DNA from: Phlegmacium glaucopus
Lineage: Eukaryota; Basidiomycota; Agaricomycetes; Agaricales; Cortinariaceae
Reading direction: 5' to 3'
Assembly (NCBI GenBank): GCA_015039465.1
Contig: MU130491.1
Span: 176,071 to 240,070, forward strand
Length of the DNA: 64,000 nt
The position numbers and the translations under genes were made by a program. Shown piece by piece: positions 47,684 through 56,689 of this stretch; position 1 is the stretch's first letter; the number at the start of each line of letters is the position of its first letter. A model generated the notes under the pieces. The model did not search any database, was not told where the DNA came from, and was given only the letters and a program-made list of their open reading frames with translations.

Positions 47684-50600
47684 CTAATGGTTGAGAACAT
47701 AACCAATTTTGGCTTTCTCTGCTGTTGTGGAGGATGAGCCTGGACCAGCCTCATCATTGAGATCCTCCATTTCAATCATGGACAGTTCCAAGATGCTACA
47801 GACCCAGTTCTCCTTGCAGAGTCCATCTACTGCACGCTCCGCATCAGAGGGCAAAGCCAAAAGGTGCTGTTCCTTCCAAGTTGCAATTTTATTTGCTCCG
47901 CCATCCCAGTAGATTGTAAATTCATCACATGGATTGGTTCTAAGCGCAATTTCACAGATGAGTTAGATGAATTTGAGTAAATAGTGACTCAGAGCTTGAG
48001 AAAGGACATACATATGAGCTCGTGGGTCAATCAAACACATTATGTTCTTTTGATCATGAATGCCTATTGTCAATAAATTATCATATAAATACTGTTACAG
48101 CAACTATAAGCTTGCACTTGCATTCGGCGCTGGGCCGATAGACCAAGTAACTAGGGACTTAGATACAACTGCAATCATATTCAACAAGGTAGGACTGAGG
48201 ACGGCACATTTCTGAGCAAGCTGGTAGATTAAGACCGTAGGGAATACAGAAGGTCTAAACTAAGGATCGTAGCTATGGGTATGGCTCTTATATACTAGAG
48301 GGTTGAGTCAGAGATAAAGGGATGGTCCGTGCTAGGAGTACAAGTTGGTACAAGTCAGAGATAAGGAAAGCGGGAGCGATAGCTATATATAGTACAAAGG
48401 AAGATGTAGGGCAAAGGGTAGGTTGGGGAACGATGTGGTAGAGAAGTGATGAGGGAAAGGGAAAGTATGGTACAAAGAAGGGAAAAGGAATAGGGGGTTG
48501 TGAGCATACCAGACATTCATAACAAATACTGCTTGTTGACTGATGTTGAACGTTGAACTACAGACCTTGCATGTCACAAAAAAGAAGCTGCTCTTGTGAA
48601 TATGCCCAGGCAAAGTGGACAAAAGCATGTATTGCCTGTGTCAAATTGTCATTCGCAGGGCCAAGGTTGTTGCTTCCTGTGAATTTTTGGATTGGATCAT
48701 CGAAACGTCCACAAGGGAGCAATGGTATTGTGAGAAAGCCAAGATAGGGTATGGTGTGGCACCCTGAGGCTGAGAGTGGCTCAATTTCTCCATAGAATGA
48801 ATCTTTGAAGTTGAAACAGAATTCTAGGAGAAATTGGTTATAATTTAGTGTCGTCATTGTGCTGAAAATTCAAAATAACATACGGGGGACACCTTCAACA
48901 CCAGCATCTTGAATGAATTCATCAAACTTTTGTTTTATCCCATCACATTGCACCAAAAGCTTGAATTCAGCAATCAAGACTTCTTGGACTGCTAGAAAGG
49001 ACATATTGTCATTGAAGGGTTGAGTAACAACATATTCCTTATTATTATATCTTGCCTTTCAGGAAAATCAGTTGGATCAACAAAATCAGAAAAAGGAACT
49101 CACATAAATACCCTGCTTGGTAAATCCACGGCCAATAAAGCCAGTCTTGTAATGCTTCTTCTCTTTTGACAATTTCTCTCCTTCTAACCAGTGTTCTGCA
49201 ATTGCAATTGTTTCGAGTTGGTCTAACCTCGAGATTTTTACATCTCCACTTGGTTGATATTTGGCTGTTGAACATGTAAATCTGTAGTCAGTGAGTGAAA
49301 CCTCATGTGACCATTGAGATGAGGAGATGCTGAAGATCCAAAATGCACTTTTAAGGTATGAGACTGACAGGAAAGAGTTGCTTGAGCTGATGAAAGCTGG
49401 GAAGAACTCCCAGTCATGGGTCGCATAACACTTGCAGGGAGACCAGGCTCTCGAAACCCAGGTGTAGCTTGTGGAATGATGTCTCGAGTTGAAGAGGCTG
49501 GGGCATTGGGGTGTTTCAGAGTAAGATTTAAGGCAGAATCAGCACTTTGCCGCTTTGAGGCCAAGGCTGTTGATGGTCTGGCTGAAAATCCAGGCTGTCG
49601 ACTGAACAAGGAGCTACTGTTGCCTAACTTGTCTTCAAATTTGGTATCAGGCTAGTAAAGTATTTAGGTATCAATCATGTAGAATGAAATTATGCTCACT
49701 ATCAATGCTGCATCAACAATGAAACAAATGTTGAGGATTCCAGCTTTAAGGGATGCATTTGTGCCCAACCTTTGAGATACAAACTCCTTCAGCCATGTGC
49801 CAGCCATTGCTGAATCAAGTTGCTCATCTGCTCGAAGATACTCAATAGATGCACCAACTTTGGTGTTTTTCTGGGCAAACAGCTTGATTTGAGACATTCA
49901 AATTTTATTAGATGATCACTGAAAGATAAATTATTTACCAAAGAATGTCATATTCAACTTTGAGCAGATTTTTGAAGTTGCTATTTAGATGCTCAAGTAG
50001 ATCTTCAAGAACTCTTCTCATTGGCTTTGAAGCTTCATACACTCAGGAGCAATGAATTTGGTTTACCTAGAATGTCAAAATCAATATCAAAAGGAACAAG
50101 TTAAGTGTTAATAAAGCCATACCTGTTTTGGCTTTTCCTCAATACCCCAACATTTCCAGAGTGTGATTGAAAACTTGGGGCCTGTCATCAGCTGTTGTTG
50201 AACCCAATCGGTTTTCTTGTCTTTCTGCTCAGCAAGAATACTACCACCTCCTGACTTTTGGAGGTTCTTGAAGCATGCTAATCCTGCAGGTTCTGACTTT
50301 GTGCTTCCTCTACGAACCTGAACCCCAATCCTGGATTCAGATGCGGTTTCTTGATGAGCAACTGCAGTACTCAGAATAGAATTTGCAGTAGAACTTAAGT
50401 TGGAAAAAACACCAGGAAGCCCAGCACCAGAGACAGTGCCATCACTGGTTAATAGCTCCATAATTCTCAAATTTTCCATGAATTCCTGAGGTATAGCGCT
50501 TGCCAACCCTATCCAACTCATAAGCCTTGGAGCTGGTCATAATCTCAATATTTGAAAACTCACGGTAAAAATCAATGCACCCATTGCACAACCCAGATAA

Positions 50601-50808
50601 GCCATTTGACATGATGCCACATCCAGCACATTGTGGTCGTGACTAAAATAATTAACCTCAGGTTCCAAATAACTTTAAAAAGGTTAAAATGTACATTTAA
50701 AGATTCTATCTCAGGTGCGCTAAGACCAGCCTTTTGAGCAAGACATTTGCTACACCTGTTAGAATTAATATGGGGGAAACTTTGCTCACAACCCATGCAA
50801 ACAACCAT
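47684..50808 (-). CDS. Alpha-kinase domain protein with Cys-rich N-terminus
   Basis: Exon 1 (50808-50695) has CMGC and CSKC; exon 2 (50642-50564) has CAGC and CNGC, together two zinc-ribbon-like pairs seen in mushroom alpha-kinase proteins. 50532-50123 is a Ser-rich linker. Coding blocks continue near 50065-49930 (VYEASKPMRRVLEDLLEHLN), 49873-49700 and 49645-49450. The kinase N-lobe is at 49380-49105 (YRFTCSTAKYQPSGDVKISR, KTGFIGRGFTKQGIY) and 49050-48890. The C-lobe exon 48823-48566 has YLGFLTIPLLPCGRFDDPIQ and LTQAIHAFVHFAWAYSQEQL then LFCDMQG; then 48063 (IHDQKNIMCLIDPRAH) and a last exon ending GYVLNH at 47684. Joins around 50110-49870 are unclear (one in-frame TGA), so it may be decaying. 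Substrate unknown. Confidence 0.6.
48093..48524 (-). mobile_element. Solo LTR (family B) inside an alpha-kinase intron, TSD AATAC
   Basis: On the plus strand it runs TGTTACAGCA...CATTCATAACA, flanked by AATAC at 48088-48092 and 48525-48529. It lies in the intron 48064-48565; without the LTR and one TSD that intron would be 65 nt, a normal size here. Orientation is set by the TATA-like CTATATATAG and GTATATAAGAG on the minus strand. 432 bp. Related to the broken LTR at 12690-13670. Confidence 0.93.
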
Positions 50809-50809
50809 G

Positions 50810-51150
50810 GCTGGAACCTCGGTGAAGGGGAAGGGTTAGTCCAGGTACAGGGGAGGGACAACTGAAGCCTTAAAAAGGTGCACACATTTTAGGGTGTTCT
50901 TCAGGGAAAGAACATACATATCAAAGAACCAGCAATAGGACAGTTTAATTAACAGGTGTTCCTTCCAAAGAGCGGATGTAAAATGACATCAGAAGACTTG
51001 CATGGCCTGTCACGCTCGTGAGCTCTATTCGGATTGTCACTCCTAATATATGATGAGTGACAATCCAAGAGTCACACACAAATTGAACATTCAGATCCTG
51101 ATTACAACTTCAATATAAGGGTTAGAACCGATAGTCATACAGGTGTGTTT
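50810..51150. other. Intergenic, 5' flank of the alpha-kinase gene
   Basis: No coding signal. TGTCACTCCTAATATATG near 51038 with GAGTGACAATCC forms an inverted pair that recurs at 55498-55528, next to the duplicated SMC1 flank. Confidence 0.5.
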
Positions 51151-53220
51151 TTTTTGAAATCTTCTAACGTGATGGAAGGCTCACCAAGTTATTTTTCAAC
51201 GCAGCGGACACCAGACAATTGACCCATTCACATCAGTTTATCGGTACTGAAAAGTGGATCCAATATTCTTTAATTTGAGAGCAAAGAGCGCGCAATTGCG
51301 AAGTGCTCAGCTGAAGAACTTGAGGAGGAAGACAACCAGCGAGAATGTGATCGAGGATGGGGCAGCTCCGGTGGAAGAAAGGCAGAAGCCGGTGAGCTGG
51401 GCGAGTGAACGGCGAAAAAGGCCTAGGTAATGGCGCTCTTCGTTCATGCTGAGCAGAAGGAATGAAGGTTTTAACAAATGTAAGTTAGCTCAAATTCTAC
51501 GCGTCCTCATTGACTTATGAACTCAAGATATCAGCTGCTGGCGTCCGAATACATCTCGAACCATAAAACACATACGTGGTTTACAATTCAGCCCTGTTCT
51601 CACAACGTCCTTGTCTCTTTCAAGGCGGCGTGGAAGCCGTCGCGTCAATTCATCTTAGGAACGCTCTCTTCTCTGGAAGAACTCGCTTCAGAGTACGAGA
51701 CAGCAAAGAAAGCTCAAGAACGAGCCACCGAGAATGCCACTTCTAACTTTACGAAACGGAGAGGAATTGCGAGAGAAACCAAGCAGTATAGGGAACAGAA
51801 ATGTGAGGCCGACACAGATCTAATACGTTATGTCAAGAACGAGTAAGTGTAATCATCACCGGCGACTTTCTGATTGCTAAACATGTTCTAGGATCAACTC
51901 ATCCTAGGACCTATCTTGTTTAATAATCGATACGGTTAATTGAGGACAATTTGCGGACTATCGTCAAGAAGAACAAGGACCTGGGCGACCTACGTCAAGA
52001 ACGAAGCATTCACGAAAAGGCTCTCGAAAGCGTGCCTGCGGATCAAGCCAAAGCACGAACGACTGTGATGCAGAAGGAGGAGAATGGTGAGAACGCAGCA
52101 AAAGTTTTAGATGGCAAGGTATCATTTACTTTGAACTAAACTGAACCCCCTACTAAAGATTTTGTATGCAGAGACCTTAGTTATTGTCGACGGAGGCCCA
52201 GCTTGCGCATTCTACGCGAAGACTCAATGATGCTATCGAGTCGAAAGAGGCCTTTAGTGAAGAGAGGTTGGAAGAATATCGTCAACTGTAAGCATCACCT
52301 CGCTTGCATTATATTGCAAAGATGTTCATATATTATAACATAGCAAAGCTTCCTCAAGTGTCCTAGCTGTCGATGAATGACAATCTCTCAAAAGCTCTCA
52401 CTCGTGAAGAAGAGACGGTTGCGTACTACTATCTCAGTCCCAAAAAGAAGGCTTCGACGAGAAAAAGAACGACTCAGACTGAGAAGCTACATCAACAAAA
52501 CGAAGAAGTAGAGCCTTCTTTCATCTCTTTCTCTGGAACAAAGAATCGCCTCACTACAAACGGAGTTGACGAATACTCGACAGGAGCTAGACAACAGGTC
52601 GAGAAAGGCCATCGACTGTATCGAGGTAACCTGTCCCTCTATTTCCTGCCAACCAACCGTACTCAACTAAATGTTCTTTTTACCTTAGTATATGCGCAAC
52701 TAACGTACACGTCAAGCCACGTTCAGTCCAATAGGCACCATCCAAGTCAAACTCATCACCGACAAATCCTGTTCTTTCGCTAAAGGAGCAAGATTGGCCT
52801 GGATGTTGTACAGCGTGAAACAGCTACTGGGTGGGCTATACATCATGCGTGTGGGAACGCCCCATGGTTACGAGAAAGGACAGGAGGCGAAAGGTTTGTC
52901 CTTTTACTTGGAATGCTACTTTTTGTTGACAATTTCTATTGGTTAGCTGTCACGTTGGAAGGTACCGTCATCCATAAGAGCAGGTGGTAGGAGCATACGT
53001 GGCGATGGGTGGGTTGCGTTCGAGAGCAATGGCCTTACACAAGCTGAGCCCATCAGAACACGTTTATGGAGTCTGAGCAACTCACTTCGACCAAATTGGA
53101 GGAATAGAGAGTCGAAGCTGAAGACGATATCAATGCTTTGGAGGAGAATATTGCCGAACTCAGAGGAGAGTTGAAGGAATTATTGGGAAATCGTTGATCA
53201 AGTCGAGAGAACGACTACAG
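51150..53220 (+). pseudogene. SMC1: SMC1 (cohesin subunit) pseudogene, copy 2, through the hinge
   Basis: Blocks in order: KSAQLRSAQLKNL (51289-51325), LFVHAEQKE then two stops (TGA for Trp, TAA for Gln, ~51435-51477), ELASEYETAKKAQERATENA (51680-51740), SNFTKRRGIARETKQYREQK, DNLRTIVKKNKDLGDLRQER (51946-52000), KARTTVMQKEENG (52044-52090), EAQLAHSTRRLNDAIES after an intron (52195-52245), LTREEETV (52400-52425), and the hinge region with IGTIQVKLITDKSCSFAKGA (52733-52792), ATGWAIHHACGN (52825-52860), YEKGQEAK and AVTLEGTVIHKS (52948-52983). The Walker A loop is degenerate, the domain after the hinge is reduced to a coiled-coil scrap (53095-53200), and frames change repeatedly. Confidence 0.87.
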
Positions 53221-53264
53221 CAGAGACCTGTGACAGTGTGACAAAGTATCAAATACTGGTGCTG

Positions 53265-53625
53265 GTCAAAGCAAACAATTTTGCCTGGTCAACTCATAAC
53301 TTTCTCGTGCTAACACCAAAACTTATTACCTTTCCGATGAGAGAGAGTGAGCTTTCTGATTTTCTGTGTTCTGAGGATGAAGTGGTGTATTATTTCCCAA
53401 TTACATTACATAAGCCACATAGTTATCGTACAACGTGTTTTTGCCTAGTAGATCTTGAATATTTGAACGTTTAACGTTGAAGTTCTGAAACTGCTCCTTT
53501 GAAACTGCACAAGACGACATCGAAACCAGCGACAACGATATTCATTCAAGTCGGCGACGTTTATATCATAGATCGTAGGCGGACTACAAGGAACATAGGC
53601 TCCTTCAACGTGCAAGGTCGACATG
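53265..53625 (+). pseudogene. Member 3 of the small gene family, 5' part, start lost
   Basis: Matches 17735-18100, including TTTTGCCTGGT, GGATGAAGTGGTGTATTATT and the coding stretch IFIQVGDVYIIDRRRTTRNI then GSFN. The initiating ATG of member 1 is ACG here (53513) and similarity ends after GSFN at about 53610. Confidence 0.7.
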
Positions 53626-53965
53626 GTGTGGCAACTTATTATATCCCAATGGAGATATAGTGAATTCCCAATAGACATCTTCCTCACGGCCATGATACCA
53701 TATGATGGAGATCGACTGTCATCACCATCATCATCGGAGTTGCCTACATAGATAGACAACTCGGAAGAGGGTGGGAATTCCGATCGAAAACTAAAACAAG
53801 GTGCGTCTGTTTTTGTGCATGAGCCCTAACCTTAATTTGGGTCTATGTGTCGTTAGGTGTCGTTGCATTACAGATGGGGGATATGATGTATCCCCCATCT
53901 AGATAGACTACTGACTCCCAAGAGGGTGGGAATTCCGTCCAAAAACCCCGTTTCTCCCAGCACCG
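53626..53965. repeat. Intergenic with perfect hairpin between direct repeats
   Basis: AGATGGGGGATA / TATCCCCCATCT (53872-53883, 53889-53900) form a 12-bp stem with a 5-nt loop. GAGGGTGGGAATTCCG occurs on both sides (53767 and 53924). It could be a small transposon footprint; no gene. Confidence 0.65.
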
Positions 53966-53969
53966 ACAC

Positions 53970-54660
53970 CCTTTCTCTTCCCTCCCCGTTTCTCTCCTTT
54001 ACTCTCCTTTTCAATATCTCTCTGTCGCATCTCTCCTCCATCCTTTCTACTTGTTAATGCAGGCCTGGCGTACACGGCGTGTTATGACGGTTGAACTCTT
54101 GCTACTACGTTATGTCAGTCAGCCCATTCAGTTGGTTTTTTGTTCATGTTCTCTTTATTCGCTTGTTCTTATTCGTCATTATCTCCTGCAGGTAACGCCC
54201 CTCACATTCAAACACCCAAGCGCCCTACTTACAGAAGTCTGGCATGTAGAGAAAACAAAAGTCGGTCTAAGTTGCCCCTCGTCTTGACAGAGGGACATCT
54301 TGACAACGAGTTGTTCCAGTGCTCCAGTTTGTAACTTGTTCGGACCACATCAATGTCATTGTCATTCATCGCCTCAGGTTTTTCCTTCATTCTTCCTTGT
54401 TTCCCATCGATGGCGAATGTAACTGAGCTGTCAGTGGTTTGCTGGTGATGCACTTAGGATTGACCCGTGGGGACGAGTTGCCATATTCGCTCCTATGCCA
54501 GGCCGCACAGCTCCGATCTGCTTTGCTGGCTACAGGTTCGAGGCTTGGGGGATAGTAACAAAACGAAATCAATTCAAGTGAGTAATCTAAACCAAAAGAA
54601 AAAGACTGAACCAAAAAAGAAAAAAAAATCCTTGTAGTGTTCCATCTTCTATTGTAATTG
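53970..54660 (+). repeat. Segmental duplication block, copy 2
   Basis: Counterpart of 44390-45160 with about 100 bp fewer in the 3' part. The frame after the CTGCAG acceptor is retained, and ATG of the preceding frame is at 54057. Confidence 0.75.
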
Positions 54661-54668
54661 CGACATTC

Positions 54669-55245
54669 TCATCCACGGCAATTGAAGATCTCCATTAACC
54701 AACCCCTCATCCTGCCAATGATCTCAACAATCCGTTTCCACATATCTTTCATGCCGTCAGGGCCTTTCATCCTTCCAGTGGCCTCAGCATGGGTTGGTGT
54801 TGGGGGATAATACGAATGCCCATGGGTGGAATAACCCTCTGCAGACTATCAAAGGTAAGCTTTAAGCACATCTAGCTTATGTATACTTGAATGCTCACCA
54901 TACGATGTGGAATTTCTGCAGAATCCGGTGCTGGAACACGGCTATGTACTAGTATTAGACACATCTCAGTCCCAGTCCCCCTAACTGCATCGGTATTTGT
55001 AGCATACCTGAAGGAGGAGTATCCGTATGTGTGGTCTCGCTAGAAGTATCATGACCTGTGCTCTCTGTTGATTCTAATTTGGCGGTCAGTTACTATCTGC
55101 TGGAAGTTTGACTGGAACAAGCCTTACCACTCGGCAGTGTCACTCGCACATTGATATCATTGAAGGAGCCTGTGGTCCTTGTAATGTGAATATTGCCGTG
55201 AATGATTATCATTGTGATCATTGCGCCGGGTGTCGATGCCATATC
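54669..55245 (-). pseudogene. Member 4 of the small gene family, frameshifted
   Basis: ATG 55245 opens MASTPGAMITMIIIHGNIHI and GSFNDINVRVTLPSGK; one extra G (AAGGC for AAGC near 55123) then shifts the frame relative to member 2. The downstream DTPP block, splice signals and last exon (YYPPTPTHAEATGR, then GSDGMKDMWKRI, EIFNCRG and stop at 54669) are all present. Substitutions relative to member 2 are few. Confidence 0.55.
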
Positions 55246-55479
55246 TCTGAAAAAGTAATCAGTTCTGGATCCTTCAGGCCAAATTGTGTGCTTGAGGTCA
55301 GGTTGGTTGCTGAATGGCCGTGCGTGGGAGACGCGGGCAAAATATAGTACTAGTAACCCTTCGTAACTATGGCAATAGGGAGAGACCAGCTTGGCAATGA
55401 CCAATATTTAGCTATTGCCGATGCTCAGGCTGAAGATTATCTATTGCATAATATCTACATTCACAAAATGGCCTGACGG

Positions 55480-55660
55480 TCATGAGCTCTATTCGGATTG
55501 TCACTCCTATGGATGAGTGACAATCCAAGTAAGTTGTCATGTCCCACGCAAATTGTAGCTCTTCAATATAAGGGTTAGAACTGATAGTCATACAGGTGTT
55601 TTTTTTTTGAAATCCTCTAACGTGATGGAAGGCTCACCAAGTTAGTTATGAAAAATAGTG
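55480..55660. repeat. Third copy of the SMC1-pseudogene 5' flank
   Basis: CAATATAAGGGTTAGAACTG, CATACAGGTGT, then CCTCTAACGTGATGGAAGGC match 42820-42880 and 51108-51190. Similarity ends at about 55650, before any SMC1 coding block. Confidence 0.8.
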
Positions 55661-56060
55661 CAATCAACAGCATTTTTCAAGCCGAATATGATTCCGAAAA
55701 AAGAAAAATATTCCAATGACTGGTTGGTGCAGAATATATTATACAAAATCAACAGAAACACACAAAGTCCTTACTGCATAGCTCACCAAAATGCCAATAG
55801 AACATTGCAAAAGGGCAAAAGAGAAACACCAGTGGGCTAAAGATTTAATCCAAACCCATTCCCAAGCCATCCTCTTCTGAACACTCAGTGGTTGAGCCCC
55901 AGTGAAAATTGGATCAAAGTAGATCAAATTAAATTGAGTTAAATGGTACCTTTCTATTTTATTCAATCTAATTTGATGGAATTTGGAAAATGACACACTT
56001 AGTTATATTTTATTCTATGGTGAATATTTTTATATCGAAGACAATAGTTTTCGAGGACTT
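55661..56060. other. AT-rich intergenic region
   Basis: Contains AAATTGAGTTAAATGG/AATCTAATTTGATGG-type words and no supported gene. Confidence 0.5.
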
Positions 56061-56062
56061 TA

Positions 56063-56488
56063 CACTCCCCCACATTGTCCAGCCGGAATTCCGCCGGACT
56101 GACCGGAGTCTGGTCAGAGTCCGGTGGAAGTACAAAACATGCCTGTATCCCCTCCTAACCTAAGAACACACTACTGTGTGGACAGAAAATATCCCCATCC
56201 CTAAATATTAATCCTAAGTCCTAAGCCTAAGCCCTAAATCTAAATATAACCCTAAGCCTAACCTCTAAATCTAAATATAACCCTAAATTCCATCAAAAGT
56301 CCGGTGGATGTCTGGTGGAAGTCTGCCAGACTGTGACCAGACATACAGTCCAGGCATTTTTCTACTTTCACCGGACTCTCACCAGACTCTCACCAGACTC
56401 TCACCGGACTTTTACCAGAATTATTTTACTGGAGTCTGCTGGACTTTGGGCAGTCTGGTGGAGTCCGGCCGGACAATGTGGGGGACTG
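56063..56488. mobile_element. 426-bp terminal-inverted-repeat element (MITE), TSD TA
   Basis: The left end CACTCCCCCACATTGTCC and the reverse complement of the right end CAGTCCCCCACATTGTCC match at 17 of 18 positions, and the inverted similarity continues GCCGGA. TA flanks both sides (56061-56062, 56489-56490), as expected for Tc1/mariner-type insertion. The interior holds CCGGACTCTCACCAGACTCT repeats (56365-56420) and a telomere-like tract (56205-56290). No transposase, so non-autonomous. Confidence 0.88.
56205..56290. repeat. Interstitial telomere-like CCCTAA/CCTAAG tract
   Basis: Degenerate repeats of CCTAAG, CCCTAA and TCTAAATATAACCCTAA inside the MITE. CCCTAA is the complement of the TTAGGG telomere unit common in filamentous fungi. 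Confidence 0.7.
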
Positions 56489-56689
56489 TAAAGTACACTA
56501 GTTTTCCATCGAATAACACAGAATTAAATTGAATTCCATCTAAATCAATATTTATAGAAATGGTCTCATGGGTTTATTTGATGCAATTCATTAATCAAAT
56601 TGAATCAACTATGTATTAAAGTAGGCCGCTATCAAATTGAAATCACTTGTTCCCTGCCACCCATTTTCCAATGCTGGTAGATGTTGCTC

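Noticed and set aside
48558..48857. Alternative second open frame through the alpha-kinase C-lobe exon
   Set aside because: The frame reading LLPCGRFDDPIQ and HAFVHFAWAYSQEQLLFCDM matches the kinase family; the other is compositionally unremarkable.
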